From the NCBI GenBank assembly GCA_023957235.1, contig JAMLHI010000002.1, positions 325,836 to 389,835 of the forward strand: a stretch of 64,000 bases of DNA, read 5' to 3'. Below are positions 1-9,514 of the stretch, piece after piece. This DNA is from Chitinophagales bacterium. GTDB lineage: Bacteria; Bacteroidota; Bacteroidia; Chitinophagales; JADIYW01. Positions within the stretch are counted from its first letter, which is position 1. Each line of letters opens with the position of its first letter. Both the position numbers and the translations under genes were made by a program. The notes below the pieces were generated by a model. That model searched no databases. It was not told the origin of the DNA and was given only the letters and a program-made list of their open reading frames with translations.

Positions 1-58
1 AATGATACCAATAGAAGGTAGAGCAGACAACTTCTGACTCATGTCACAAAAATAGAAA

Positions 59-967
59 CTATGGTTGATAGTAGAGCAATAATTCTATGGGATTATGATC
101 TGCTAGTGATTTTCTTTTCTTAGACCAAAGTTTTTCAATAATTGGAATTAGTCTGAAAGTACGTTTTACTTTTAACTTTTCTGGTTTAAAATATATATAA
201 TCAATCGTTTCTCTATGTTTACCCAATGCAAGATCATTGATTTGATAATCATAAGTATATTGATTGGCACCATCAAGGATATAATCATCCATATCCAAAA
301 TACACAACATACTATCCAAGCCATTTGGATTGGATTTTAAAATATTAAAATCTCCAGCTATCACCAAAGGTACTCCAGGCGTATGATGAGCTTTTACAAG
401 TTCATCCTGTATCTGTTTTAATTGGCTAGTTCTTAATTCCAAGGTACCTCCACTATTTAGATGAGTCCCAATGATTTGAAAAGCTTGTCCATTTTTATTT
501 ACTTCTACCATTAATGCCCCTTTATTGGCCATTTTATTATCGAAGCCAGAAACCCGATTAAACTTTGTTTTAGCAACTTCTTTCATGGGATATTTTGATA
601 AAATCCATACACCACTAGAAGTTTTCATAGAAAAATTGTTTGCAAAAGAAGGTCCTTCTTTATACGGATATAACTCTTTGAGTTGCTGATAGATTCTCTT
701 TCTTGCTCCTACATGAAAAGCCTCCTGAAATACAATGACATCATAGTCCATATACTTCAACTTTTCTCCAATTGCTTTCGCTCTCTTTTTCTTTCCAGAA
801 AATTTTATCATTGGGGGTAACATGTAAATATTCCAAGAGAGAAGTTTTAAGCTATCACTTTCTCTTTTTGTTTCTTTTCGAGAACTATTTACTTGAGCAT
901 CACTTTGGCTTGGACATAACAAAGCAAAAGATACAATTAGTATTAAAAAAAACTTAAACATATACAT
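59..967 (-). CDS. Secreted endonuclease/exonuclease/phosphatase-fold phosphodiesterase (sphingomyelinase-like)
   Basis: The EEP-superfamily motifs occur in order: SWNIYMLPP near the mature N-terminus, FQEAFH, GTHLNSGG, GDFN (Gly205-Asn208) and the terminal ADHNP with Asp290-His291 as the probable catalytic pair. The order and spacing resemble bacterial neutral sphingomyelinases and related Mg2+-dependent phosphodiesterases, but the substrate cannot be read from sequence. The N-terminus MFKFFLILIVSFALL is a signal peptide, so the protein is exported. The start is placed at 967 (MYMFKFF); 961 is equally possible. An upstream Met at 1009 would add 14 residues in front of the signal peptide and is unlikely. 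It is followed 101 bp upstream by another secreted hydrolase on the same strand. Confidence 0.75.
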   Translation of the reverse strand: MYMFKFFLILIVSFALLCPSQSDAQVNSSRKETKRESDSLKLLSWNIYMLPPMIKFSGKKKRAKAIGEKLKYMDYDVIVFQEAFHVGARKRIYQQLKELYPYKEGPSFANNFSMKTSSGVWILSKYPMKEVAKTKFNRVSGFDNKMANKGALMVEVNKNGQAFQIIGTHLNSGGTLELRTSQLKQIQDELVKAHHTPGVPLVIAGDFNILKSNPNGLDSMLCILDMDDYILDGANQYTYDYQINDLALGKHRETIDYIYFKPEKLKVKRTFRLIPIIEKLWSKKRKSLADHNPIELLLYYQP

Positions 968-1068
968 TAGATGATAACGAATATAAAATAAATAAATCAA
1001 TATCACCAAAAATCAGTAACCGTTTTTTGTTTTTTAACAAATTTCATCAATAGCCAATAAAAAAATAT

Positions 1069-2340
1069 CTATTTGTTCAAAAATAGTTTTTGTTGAGCTA
1101 AAATCTCATTTTCCGCATTCAAAGCTTCAACTATATAAAATCCATTTGCTCTAGGCAATCCTCCCAAATCTATTACATAAGGAAAATGTTGAGATTTGGC
1201 ATATAAAACGATATGTCCCATCATATCAATAATTCTAATTTTTCGAATCAGATTGATATCAAAATTTTGCTCACCTAGCACAAAATAATCAGTAGCAGGA
1301 TTAGGAAATATACTTAGTTCCTTTATCACTCTTGGTTGAACTTGTTGCAAATTGACTTGAGCAGGATTACACTCCAATAGACTGAACATGAAATGAGCAA
1401 CGCTATTCATCACATTATCAAAATTGGGAGTATATGCCCCTCCGTCTTTGATATATGGCACTGTTCCCATCCCTTTGATCATATTATTAACATTGTAAAT
1501 CCCTTGCCTATCCATTTGTCTAGCTAAAACATAAGATCCCATCATAATAGGCATTGTGATAATTCCTAGCGGCCTTCCATAATAGCTAGGCAGCATTTGA
1601 TCATTGATATATTGAATATTTAACAAAGGAATATCACGATTATTATTGACAAAGTTTTTATCTAAAATTGCACCAGCAATATTTATCACGCCTTTTACTT
1701 TAGTGGAATATCCTTCATTACCACTATTACCATCTAAACCTCCTACATCATTGATATATCTGCTCAGCAAAAAATCTTTTTCATCAATATCATCCAAATA
1801 TGCAACCTGAAGCGCAGTAACTGCACCTGCTGAAACCCCACCCAAAAAAATCTGATTGGTATCTATTCTGTATGGATTACCCCATTCCCTAGCCTGCTTA
1901 TAAAAAAAGCGAATGGCAGCCTTTGCATCTTGAGACGCTCTTAGAGAGGCTTTCAACATCAATTCACTGAACACTAAAGCTAAATAATTATCTTCCAACC
2001 TATATTCCACACCTGCCACGGCAAAGCCTCTCTGTGCTAGATTAGTACAAGGCAATACAATTTCAGAGTAATTTTTATTACCACTTAAAAAAGCTCCTCC
2101 TTGCAAAAAAATGAGTAAAGGACGTAAAGCTAGCTGATCACCTTCAGGCTCATAAAAATCTAGCAATAAATTGCGAGTCTGACTCTTTGTAATATTGACT
2201 TGTCCATAAACAATATCTTTAGTGCACTTGGCAGAAAAGAGAAGCGAATCTTGATATCTATATCCACATTGAGCATAAGTATTGAATAAGGGGAACAATA
2301 ATAACCCAGCCATCCATACAAGTATTTTTATTGTGCTCAT
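1069..2340 (-). CDS. T9SS-secreted alpha/beta-hydrolase (carboxylesterase type) with C-terminal sorting domain
   Basis: A signal peptide (about residues 1-23, ending TYA-Q) is followed by an alpha/beta-hydrolase domain. It has an oxyanion motif LQGGAF and a nucleophile elbow GGVSAGA with Ser170. Residues about 345-423 form a T9SS type A sorting domain, beginning ELSIFPNPATDYF and ending in a beta-rich tail. It should therefore be secreted by the type IX system and released or attached at the cell surface. The ester substrate is unknown. The gene at 35342-38059 has the same hydrolase-plus-sorting-domain design. A perfect dyad lies 43 bp upstream of the start. Confidence 0.8.
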   Translation of the reverse strand: MSTIKILVWMAGLLLFPLFNTYAQCGYRYQDSLLFSAKCTKDIVYGQVNITKSQTRNLLLDFYEPEGDQLALRPLLIFLQGGAFLSGNKNYSEIVLPCTNLAQRGFAVAGVEYRLEDNYLALVFSELMLKASLRASQDAKAAIRFFYKQAREWGNPYRIDTNQIFLGGVSAGAVTALQVAYLDDIDEKDFLLSRYINDVGGLDGNSGNEGYSTKVKGVINIAGAILDKNFVNNNRDIPLLNIQYINDQMLPSYYGRPLGIITMPIMMGSYVLARQMDRQGIYNVNNMIKGMGTVPYIKDGGAYTPNFDNVMNSVAHFMFSLLECNPAQVNLQQVQPRVIKELSIFPNPATDYFVLGEQNFDINLIRKIRIIDMMGHIVLYAKSQHFPYVIDLGGLPRANGFYIVEALNAENEILAQQKLFLNK

Positions 2341-2382
2341 TCCTTCGTCTAGCCCTACTATTTAGATATACTTATAAAACAG

Positions 2383-2400
2383 TATCATAAAGTTATGATA
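2383..2400. promoter_or_regulatory. Perfect inverted repeat upstream of the T9SS esterase, possible operator
   Basis: TATCATAA and TTATGATA form 8-bp perfect arms around a 2-bp spacer, 43 bp upstream of the minus-strand esterase start. The size and symmetry suit a dimeric repressor or activator site. The element is AT-rich, so chance is possible. The rest of 2341-2590 shows no other gene or clear promoter. Confidence 0.3.
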
Positions 2401-2590
2401 AAATTTAAACTAATTGTATCTATCCTTTCTCTATTGTCCAATTTATTTTAACTAGCAGAATATGAAATAGTAAAAAAGAATTTATAGCGACTTTCATCTG
2501 ATGAAAAAATAATTGAGTATAATTGTACTTTATAAATAATTATTTATATTGAATTATAGTGTTCAATTCGTTACCTAAAACAATAGTATT

Positions 2591-3412
2591 TTGATTAAGT
2601 ATATAAAATGGTTAAAAATAATATTAGGCATTTTTGTAGGCTTAAACTTGATTATTTTCATTGGGCTAATCTTTCAGGAACCTATTATTTTCAGAGCAAA
2701 GCCTGAAAAGGACAGCTATAAATTTAAGATTCTTATCCCTCATAAAGAATATTTATGGATAGATTCACTTCGCAAAGACCATCAAATCTTTAATGTCATA
2801 TACACTCCCAGAAATGAGGTGAAAAAATATATTTTTTTACTTCACGGTAGTCAAGGCAATGTAGAATATCATACACAATTTATTCCTTTCTTTACAGAGA
2901 ATAACTATGAAGTATGGATGATGGACTATCCCGGTTTTGGGAAAAGCAAAGGCAATAATTCAGAGGATGCTATCTACCAAGATGCTTCTAAAATGTTTGA
3001 TATATATGCAAAAAAAATAAACGTCAATCCTAAAGAAATTATCATTGTTGGCAAAGATTTGGGAACAGGAATTGCAAGTAGGTTAGCATTTGATAAAAAA
3101 TCAGACAAACTAATACTCATTTCTCCATTCACAAATATTCAATCTCTTTTAAAAGGTTGGATGCCATGGTTTCCTTTCCATTTGTTTTTAAACTATAATT
3201 TTCCTAATGATATTTATCTTAAAGATTTTAAAGGAAGCGTAGGAATTTTCTATGGAGCAAATGATTTAATGATTCCTCATCGCAATGTTCGCAACCTTCA
3301 ACCCTATCTACAACCAGGTGATGAATTTCACGAGTATGACACAAAAAGGCTTGATAATGTGATAGATACGAAAGAATTTCAAAATGATTTGAAACTTTTT
3401 TTAAAAAAGTAA
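2591..3412 (+). CDS. Membrane-anchored alpha/beta-hydrolase homologue lacking the canonical Ser and His
   Basis: The protein has an N-terminal membrane anchor (about residues 8-30) and an alpha/beta-hydrolase fold of the Bem46/YfhR-like group: LLHGSQGN oxyanion region, DYPGFGKSKG, and GANDLMIP carrying the usual acid Asp225. The nucleophile elbow reads VGKDLGTG, with Asp156 where relatives have Ser. The C-terminal segment where GxGHND is expected reads TKRLDN, with no His. It is therefore either an inactive homologue or uses an Asp nucleophile. The start is TTG at 2591, because no in-frame ATG precedes the anchor. It lies 71 bp before ssb on the same strand. Confidence 0.7.
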   Translation: MIKYIKWLKIILGIFVGLNLIIFIGLIFQEPIIFRAKPEKDSYKFKILIPHKEYLWIDSLRKDHQIFNVIYTPRNEVKKYIFLLHGSQGNVEYHTQFIPFFTENNYEVWMMDYPGFGKSKGNNSEDAIYQDASKMFDIYAKKINVNPKEIIIVGKDLGTGIASRLAFDKKSDKLILISPFTNIQSLLKGWMPWFPFHLFLNYNFPNDIYLKDFKGSVGIFYGANDLMIPHRNVRNLQPYLQPGDEFHEYDTKRLDNVIDTKEFQNDLKLFLKK

Positions 3413-3483
3413 AAAAAAATTTATGGAATTTATTGTGGTCTTGCATCTTATAGATGTATTTATTCACAATTAATTTTATCGTC

Positions 3484-3834
3484 ATGAACACAGTTAAAAA
3501 TTTCGTACAACTAGTCGGAAACTTGGGAAGAAACCCAGAAATGAAAACATTTGAAAATGGCAATTCAATAGCCAAATTCAGTTTAGCAACTTCCGAATCT
3601 TACACAAACAAGCTTGGTGAAAAAGTACAAGACACCCAATGGCACAATATTGTTGCTTGGGGAAAACTAGCAAAAATTGCTGAAGAGCAATTGGAAAAAG
3701 GGAAAGAGGTATCTGTAAAAGGAAAAATTACCTACAAAAATTACGAAGACAAAAACGGAGTGAAAAAAATATTCACTGAAATTGTTGCCGAAGAGATTGA
3801 ATGTATAGATAGACCTATTCAAACCATCTCATAA
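3484..3834 (+). CDS. ssb: Single-stranded DNA-binding protein, short form
   Basis: The OB-fold signature is clear: VQLVGNLGRNPEMK, then SLATSESY, WHNIVAWGKLA and a C-terminal VKGKITYKNYEDKNG strand pair. It coats ssDNA during replication and repair. At 116 residues it is little more than the OB domain. It ends RPIQTIS with no linker and no acidic DDDIPF-like tip, so recruitment of partner proteins through the usual tail is not expected. A longer ssb may exist elsewhere in the genome. The ATG at 3484 is chosen over 3454 because the extra residues have no counterpart in the family. Confidence 0.9.
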   Translation: MNTVKNFVQLVGNLGRNPEMKTFENGNSIAKFSLATSESYTNKLGEKVQDTQWHNIVAWGKLAKIAEEQLEKGKEVSVKGKITYKNYEDKNGVKKIFTEIVAEEIECIDRPIQTIS

Positions 3835-3862
3835 ATCCCATTCTCCACAGAAATCTAGTTCA

Positions 3863-3897
3863 TGTAGCAGTCGTCTAAACCTAGTTCGACTGCTACA
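3863..3897. terminator. Bidirectional hairpin between convergent ssb and the M61 peptidase gene
   Basis: GTAGCAGTCG (3864-3873) pairs perfectly with CGACTGCTAC (3887-3896), extended by a T-A pair. The loop is 13 nt. It lies midway between two convergent genes; T-runs are weak on both sides. Confidence 0.65.
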
Positions 3898-3913
3898 AAT
3901 TATTCTACTTTTT

Positions 3914-5626
3914 TTAAATCTTTGACCATTTAGAAAGTATTTTCTGTTGCTTATCAGAAATCCCTTCCTTTCGAGAAATAACAAAAGATTTTTTTATCGG
4001 AGACTGAATTTCTATTTTAAAAGATTTGACAATTCCTGACCTAGATACCAAAATATCCAATTCATCTCCCACTTTATATGTATGCAATGAACGTCTCCAT
4101 TGGGAAGTCATTCTATAACCATTCAAAGCTAAAATTTCATCGCGGGCATTTATCCCACCATTTGCAGCACTTGAGCCATTATCAATTTTACTCACCCAAA
4201 AGGAGTTCCCTTTTTCTTCCAATATCCACCCAAAATCCAAATCTTGATATACTTCTTCCTTCAAAGACAATCCTGCATATTCAAAATACTCACTATAATT
4301 TAAAGGCTCAACACCAAAAATATATTTCTCAAAAAAACTTCTTAAACAGACTCCTGCTACTTCTTCACATATCTGTAATAATTCTTCTTCACTATATCCT
4401 TGATTTGGACGAATGAGATACATTTCATATAGAGCTCGCATCACATCATCCAACGACTTCTCCCCTTCAGTTTGATGCATTATTAAGAAATTCAATGCTA
4501 TTGCAACCGTTGCCCCTTTAGAATAATAGCTGACCTGATTATTATGTGTATTTTCATGTCCTCTATAATACTTTATCCATGCATCAAAGCTAGATTCGCC
4601 AAGTGATTGTACAGTATTTCCAGGAGTATTGACAACATTACTTATATTATCAGCAATTATCTTTAGATATTCGTCCAAGCTAGACACTCCTGCTAGATAT
4701 ACAAAATAATCATCATAATAACTTGTTATACCCTCAATTGCCCACAGTTGACGAGTATAATTTTCTTTCATATAATCAAAAGGACCTAATTCAACTGGGC
4801 GAATCCTTTTAATATTCCATAAATGAAAATATTCATGTGACAATAAACTAATCGTACGAAGATATTTGTCACGAGGAAAATAATCCCATCGAGGCACCAT
4901 ATTCACAGAGCTATTCAAATGCTCCAAGCCACCATATATGTTATCTGTATGATGGATGATAAAGACATATTTTTCGCATGGGTGAGGGTGACCAAAAAGA
5001 TCTACTTCTTTATCAATTATAGCTTTTAAATGTTCAATCAACTTAGAATTATCTCCATTAGACAAACCGACAATAGCCAATTCATGAGGAATCCCTCCAG
5101 CATCAAATGAAATTATCTTATGACTACCTATTTCAATAGGACTATCTACTAGCAAATCATAATTTTCTGCCGTCCTTATCCATTTGTTTTCATTATGAGG
5201 TAGTGTGCAAGAAATTTCTTTCCAATTTTTATGTGGCCAAATAATCACTTGATGAGTCTTTTGTTCATATCCTTTGACAGCTAAAAACACTCCTGCCCCA
5301 TTGAGTAAGGCATGATCAATATCTACATGGTTGGTTCTGACTGTAAGATCATTAGCATAAATACGATACTTGACTATATGCCTTGAATACTGAGAATAAA
5401 ACCGCCAAATATTCTTACTATATTTATGACAATCAACAAATTGCCCATCTTTATTTTGAACTATTAAATTATCCAGATGTCTAGAAAACTCCCTTATCAT
5501 ATATGAACCGGGAGTCCAAACAGGCATATACATCTCCATCCATTTATTGTCAGGTGTTTCTATTGACAATTCCACTTCTACATAATGTAATTCAGGATGT
5601 GGAAACTTTATTTGATATGATAACAT
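3914..5626 (-). CDS. M61 family (glycyl aminopeptidase-like) metallopeptidase with PDZ domain
   Basis: The zinc-binding HEYFH motif is at residues 264-268, within SHEYFHLWNIKRIRP, which is diagnostic for peptidase family M61. The N-terminal third is the M61 beta-sandwich domain (PVWTPGSYMIREFSRH). Residues about 445-545 form a PDZ domain (GWILEEKGN, GINARDEILALNG). At 570 residues the length is normal for the family. No signal peptide is visible, so a cytoplasmic aminopeptidase role is likely; the natural substrate is unknown. It is convergent with ssb and lies 66 bp downstream of kdsA on the same strand. Confidence 0.88.
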   Translation of the reverse strand: MLSYQIKFPHPELHYVEVELSIETPDNKWMEMYMPVWTPGSYMIREFSRHLDNLIVQNKDGQFVDCHKYSKNIWRFYSQYSRHIVKYRIYANDLTVRTNHVDIDHALLNGAGVFLAVKGYEQKTHQVIIWPHKNWKEISCTLPHNENKWIRTAENYDLLVDSPIEIGSHKIISFDAGGIPHELAIVGLSNGDNSKLIEHLKAIIDKEVDLFGHPHPCEKYVFIIHHTDNIYGGLEHLNSSVNMVPRWDYFPRDKYLRTISLLSHEYFHLWNIKRIRPVELGPFDYMKENYTRQLWAIEGITSYYDDYFVYLAGVSSLDEYLKIIADNISNVVNTPGNTVQSLGESSFDAWIKYYRGHENTHNNQVSYYSKGATVAIALNFLIMHQTEGEKSLDDVMRALYEMYLIRPNQGYSEEELLQICEEVAGVCLRSFFEKYIFGVEPLNYSEYFEYAGLSLKEEVYQDLDFGWILEEKGNSFWVSKIDNGSSAANGGINARDEILALNGYRMTSQWRRSLHTYKVGDELDILVSRSGIVKSFKIEIQSPIKKSFVISRKEGISDKQQKILSKWSKI

Positions 5627-5692
5627 TTCAACAAATCTACAAAATACTGATGAACTCCATTTCTCTACAAAACAGAATAGCTCAAAATATTA

Positions 5693-6496
5693 CTACAATC
5701 CTCTTTTAAAAAGATAAAGATCGTGTGATTTTTTTAAAAATCTTTTTAATTCATGTAATGCCAACATAGTTGAAGAGTCTGACAAGCCCAAATGAGGATA
5801 TGGATGAGTTTCTACAAACAACCCATCAGCACCAATCGCCATTGCTGCCATACATAACGGTTCTATCATTTCTCTTTCACCGCCACTTTTACCATTTGCT
5901 TTCCCAGGTTGCTGTACAGAATGAGTAGCATCATAAATAACAGGCACATCCAATTTTTGCATTTTAGGAATATTGCGAAAATCTACTACCAAATCTTCAT
6001 AACCCAAAAATGTGCCTCGCTCTGTCAACATCCCTTGTAAATTTCCTACACTTTTCACTTTTTCAATAGCATAAGACATCATTTCTGCTGAAGCAAATTG
6101 CCCTTTTTTGATATTCACTGGCTTTTGAGTATTGGCAGCCGCAACTATCAAATCTGTTTGACGGCATAAAAATGCTGGTATTTGAATGACATCAATCAAT
6201 CCCCTGACCATCTCTACATCTTTTACCTCATGTATATCTGTTAACACTGGAAGCTTTGTCTGCACTTTAACCTCGTCTAAAATTTTCAAACCTTCTTCAT
6301 CACCAATTCCTGAAAATGAATCAATAGAAGTCCTATTGGCCTTTTTGTATGATGCCTTAAAAATGATAGGAATATTTAATTGCTGACCAATTTCGGCCAA
6401 TTTATCTGCTACTGTCAAACACAAATCTCGTGATTCAACAACACAAGGTCCTGCAATGACAAAAAAGCTATTTCGAGCATATTGTTTAAAATTCAT
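5693..6496 (-). CDS. kdsA: 3-deoxy-8-phosphooctulonate synthase (KDO-8-P synthase)
   Basis: It condenses phosphoenolpyruvate with arabinose-5-phosphate to make KDO-8-phosphate for the lipid A core. Family motifs are FFVIAGPCVVESRD, FKASYKKANRTS, TDIHE, KKGQFASAEM and FVETHPYPHLG. At 267 residues it is full length. Its ATG shares one base with the TAA stop of rarA (TAATG), so the two are translationally coupled. The combination of an LPS gene with rarA is probably a matter of operon economy rather than shared function. Confidence 0.95.
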   Translation of the reverse strand: MNFKQYARNSFFVIAGPCVVESRDLCLTVADKLAEIGQQLNIPIIFKASYKKANRTSIDSFSGIGDEEGLKILDEVKVQTKLPVLTDIHEVKDVEMVRGLIDVIQIPAFLCRQTDLIVAAANTQKPVNIKKGQFASAEMMSYAIEKVKSVGNLQGMLTERGTFLGYEDLVVDFRNIPKMQKLDVPVIYDATHSVQQPGKANGKSGGEREMIEPLCMAAMAIGADGLFVETHPYPHLGLSDSSTMLALHELKRFLKKSHDLYLFKRGL

Positions 6497-7755
6497 TAGT
6501 ATTCATATTTATGATTCCAATTGAAGCTAAGATATTTTTTTAATTCATTTTCTCGAAGATTCAACTGAGGTTCAAATATTTTATTTCCTTGCAGCTCATT
6601 AGGCATATATTCTTGTTGCACAAAATGTCCTGGAAAATTATGTGGGTAAAGATATTCATTCCCGTATCCAATTTCTTTCATCAGCTTGGTAGGAGCATTC
6701 CTCAAATGTAATGGAACAGGCAAATACGATGTTCTCTCGGCTAGTTGCATCGCTTTATCAATAGCAAGATATGCAGAATTACTCTTAGGACTTGAAGCTA
6801 AATAAGTCACAGCCTGACTCAGAATAATCCTACATTCTGGCATTCCTATCACTTCACAAGCACGAAAGCAAGCTTCAGCAATCAAAATTCCATTTGGATT
6901 GGCTAAACCGACATCTTCAGAAGCAAAAATTAAGATTCTTCTTGCAATGAATTTGGGGTCTTCACCTGAAACCAACATTCTAGCCAACCAATATAGTGCA
7001 GCATTAGGATCACTTCCTCTCATTGATTTTATAAAGGCTGAAATGATATCGTAATGTTGCTCTCCAGATTTATCATATCGAGCGATATTATTTTGAACAA
7101 TTTGTTTGACTTTCTCATCATTTATTATCTTCTTCTCTTCAGAAAGATTATCCAATACTAATTCCAAAAGGTTTAACAACTTTCGTGCATCGCCTCCTGA
7201 ATATTCATACAAGGCAGTTTTCTCTTGAAAATCTATTTTCAATTTACTCAAATATTCATCTTTAGTAACTGCTCTATTAATAACAGAAGACAATTCATTG
7301 ACACCAAGAGATTCCATAATATAAACCTGACATCTTGAAAGCAATGGTGAAATGACTTCAAAAGAAGGGTTTTCCGTTGTTGCACCAATTAATACAATCG
7401 TACCATCTTCAACAGCACCCAATAAAGCATCTTGTTGAGACTTACTGAATCGATGAATTTCATCAATAAACAAAATCACAGTCCCAGACATTCTTGCTTT
7501 TTCAATCACTGCTCGAATATCTTTGACACCAGATTGAATAGCACTGAGATATTCAAAAGGCAATTGGCAAGTTTCTGCCAAAATCCTAGCAATAGTTGTT
7601 TTCCCAACTCCTGGAGGCCCCCAAAGAATGACACTTCTCAATGTACCACCTTCAACCATCTTCCTCAATGGCTTATCCTTTCCTATCAAATGTTCTTGCC
7701 CTATGACCTCATCCAAAGACTGGGGGCGTAACCTTTCTGCTAATGGTCTGTTCAT
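6496..7755 (-). CDS. rarA: Replication-associated recombination protein RarA (MgsA), AAA+ ATPase
   Basis: This clamp-loader-like AAA+ ATPase acts at stalled forks. Visible motifs are PLAERLRPQSLDEVIGQEHL, Walker A GPPGVGKT, Walker B LFIDEIHR, sensor 1 IGATTENPSF, and the MgsA C-terminal block with RGSDPNAALYWLARM and SEDVGLANP. The start at 7755 (MNRPLAERLRP) matches relatives; an upstream ATG at 7800 would add 15 residues. It is transcribed divergently from pyrD with only a short spacer and overlaps kdsA by one base. Confidence 0.93.
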   Translation of the reverse strand: MNRPLAERLRPQSLDEVIGQEHLIGKDKPLRKMVEGGTLRSVILWGPPGVGKTTIARILAETCQLPFEYLSAIQSGVKDIRAVIEKARMSGTVILFIDEIHRFSKSQQDALLGAVEDGTIVLIGATTENPSFEVISPLLSRCQVYIMESLGVNELSSVINRAVTKDEYLSKLKIDFQEKTALYEYSGGDARKLLNLLELVLDNLSEEKKIINDEKVKQIVQNNIARYDKSGEQHYDIISAFIKSMRGSDPNAALYWLARMLVSGEDPKFIARRILIFASEDVGLANPNGILIAEACFRACEVIGMPECRIILSQAVTYLASSPKSNSAYLAIDKAMQLAERTSYLPVPLHLRNAPTKLMKEIGYGNEYLYPHNFPGHFVQQEYMPNELQGNKIFEPQLNLRENELKKYLSFNWNHKYEY

Positions 7756-7818
7756 TAACGCTAAATTAAGATTTTGTTTCCACGATTTTTTAATATTCAT
7801 TGATTGTATCTTTGACTT

Positions 7819-8874
7819 ATGTATTCTGCAATCAGATCTGCACTTTTTAAACTATCTGCTGAAAATGCACACCATTTTACACTAAATGCATTAAATTATC
7901 TAGGTTTTTTACCGGGTTTTAATTCATTATTGGAGAGAATGTTTTCGATAAAAAATAAAAAACTTCATCGTGTTTTTTGGGGCATTCATTTTCCCAACCC
8001 AGTAGGACTTGCTGCAGGACTTGATAAAAATGGAGAAGTATTCCCAGAAATGAGTAATCTAGGATTTGGATTTGTTGAAATAGGAACAGTCACTCCCAAA
8101 GGTCAAGAAGGAAACCCAAGTCCAAGATTATTTAGAATCATTGAGGATGAAGCTATTATCAATAGAATGGGTTTTAATAATGTAGGTGTTGAAGAAATGA
8201 TTCACAACATTAAAAAAGGCAGGAAAAGACGTGGAGGAAATGTAGTCTTAGGAGGGAATATTGGAAAAAATAAAATCACTCCTAATGAAGATGCCAATCA
8301 AGACTACCTAACATGCCTAGAGGCTCTTTATCCGTATGTCGATTATTTTGTTGTCAATGTCAGTTCTCCCAATACTCCAAATTTGAGGGCTCTTCAAGAC
8401 AAAGAACCTTTGACTGAGCTACTTCAGCAACTCAAAGTAGCAATGGCAAACAAACCTAGGGCAAAACCAATTCTCCTCAAAATTGCTCCAGATTTAAATA
8501 ATGAACAATTAGACGATATTATTGAGATTCTTAATTCGCCGATCATCGATGGAATTGTAGCCACAAATACAACTATATCAAGAGAAGGATTGAGTTTGTC
8601 TCAAGAGGAAATAGAAAAGATGGGTGCTGGTGGATTGAGTGGCCATCCTTTGACTCAACGCTCAACAGAAATTGTCAGATATATCTCAAAGCACACTCAT
8701 AAACCAATTATTGCTGTCGGAGGAATTATGACAGTTCAAGATGCATTAGAAAAATTCAGAGCTGGAGCTTCATTAGTGCAGCTATACAGTGGCTTTATTT
8801 TCAAGGGTCCTAATTTAATTAAGGAAATTAATCAGGCACTCATAAATAAATGTAGTGCTCCAAATTGTAAATAA
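7819..8874 (+). CDS. pyrD: Dihydroorotate dehydrogenase (quinone), class 2
   Basis: This enzyme catalyses the fourth step of pyrimidine synthesis, passing electrons to the membrane quinone pool. The N-terminal extension with the amphipathic helix region (residues 1-45), [15 protein letters not shown], the catalytic-Ser loop [11 protein letters not shown], and [25 protein letters not shown] identify class 2. At 351 residues the length is normal. The gene faces away from rarA, so its promoter must overlap the rarA 5' end. DUF1415 follows 33 bp downstream. Confidence 0.95.
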   Translation: MYSAIRSALFKLSAENAHHFTLNALNYLGFLPGFNSLLERMFSIKNKKLHRVFWGIHFPNPVGLAAGLDKNGEVFPEMSNLGFGFVEIGTVTPKGQEGNPSPRLFRIIEDEAIINRMGFNNVGVEEMIHNIKKGRKRRGGNVVLGGNIGKNKITPNEDANQDYLTCLEALYPYVDYFVVNVSSPNTPNLRALQDKEPLTELLQQLKVAMANKPRAKPILLKIAPDLNNEQLDDIIEILNSPIIDGIVATNTTISREGLSLSQEEIEKMGAGGLSGHPLTQRSTEIVRYISKHTHKPIIAVGGIMTVQDALEKFRAGASLVQLYSGFIFKGPNLIKEINQALINKCSAPNCK

Positions 8875-8907
8875 TTATTATAAAATCAAAATTGTAATTT
8901 TGATTTT

Positions 8908-9456
8908 ATGAAAGATGAATTAGTAATTGCCCATACCAAGAGATGGGTAAAAGATGTAGTTATAGGACTCAATCTATGTCCATTTGCCAATAAAGAGTAT
9001 AAAAATAATGCTATTCGCTATCATGTTTCTGACACAATGGATTTAAGTGATGCTATGTTAGATTTAATAGATGAATGCGTTTATTTGGACAATAATGAAA
9101 ATATTTCTACCACACTATTGATTTTCAAAGAAGGATTTGCTGATTTTGACGAATTCTTATATTTGATTCACTTATCTGAGAAATTATTGATAAAAGAAAA
9201 GTATGAAGGAATATTTCAGATAGCTAGTTTTCATCCTGAATACATTTTTAACAATTCAGATTTTGAAGATGCTTCTAATTATACAAATCGTTCACCTTAT
9301 CCAATGATACATATTTTAAGAGAAGATCAATTGGAAGAAGCAATAGATAACTTTCCTGATACATCTACTATTCCTGAAAGAAATATTGAACTTACCCGAA
9401 AATTAGGAATTGCAAAGATGAAGCAACTCTTAGCGGCATGTTTTGATTCTGAATAA
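8908..9456 (+). CDS. DUF1415 family protein
   Basis: The opening block HTKRWVKDVVIGLNLCPFA, the SFHPEYIF region and the late SPYPMIHILREDQLEEAI block match the conserved layout of DUF1415 proteins, which are widespread and uncharacterised. There are 182 residues and no signal peptide or membrane segment, so it is cytoplasmic. A conserved Cys in NLCPFA may be functional, but no reaction is known. It probably shares the pyrD transcript and ends just before a strong hairpin. Confidence 0.8.
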   Translation: MKDELVIAHTKRWVKDVVIGLNLCPFANKEYKNNAIRYHVSDTMDLSDAMLDLIDECVYLDNNENISTTLLIFKEGFADFDEFLYLIHLSEKLLIKEKYEGIFQIASFHPEYIFNNSDFEDASNYTNRSPYPMIHILREDQLEEAIDNFPDTSTIPERNIELTRKLGIAKMKQLLAACFDSE

Positions 9457-9458
9457 AA

Positions 9459-9487
9459 AGGACCCTCCTACATTAAAGGAGAGTCCT
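9459..9487. terminator. Terminator hairpin between DUF1415 and aspA
   Basis: AGGACCCTCCT (9459-9469) pairs with AGGAGAGTCCT (9477-9487) around a 7-nt loop. The single non-Watson-Crick position is a G-U wobble in the minus-strand RNA and a C-A mismatch in the plus-strand RNA. This suggests the main client is aspA, whose RNA runs into TTTATTC after the stem. Confidence 0.75.
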
Positions 9488-9514
9488 ATTCAAATACCTA
9501 TATTTAAAAATAAT

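Noticed and set aside
2493-2507. TTTCATC/GATGAAA inverted repeat
   Set aside because: It has 7-bp arms with a single central base and no T-run, so it cannot form an RNA hairpin. There is no positional reason to call it an operator.
4078-4416. Plus-strand frame inside the M61 peptidase gene
   Set aside because: It is antisense to a well-supported metallopeptidase with intact motifs; composition is that of a shadow frame.
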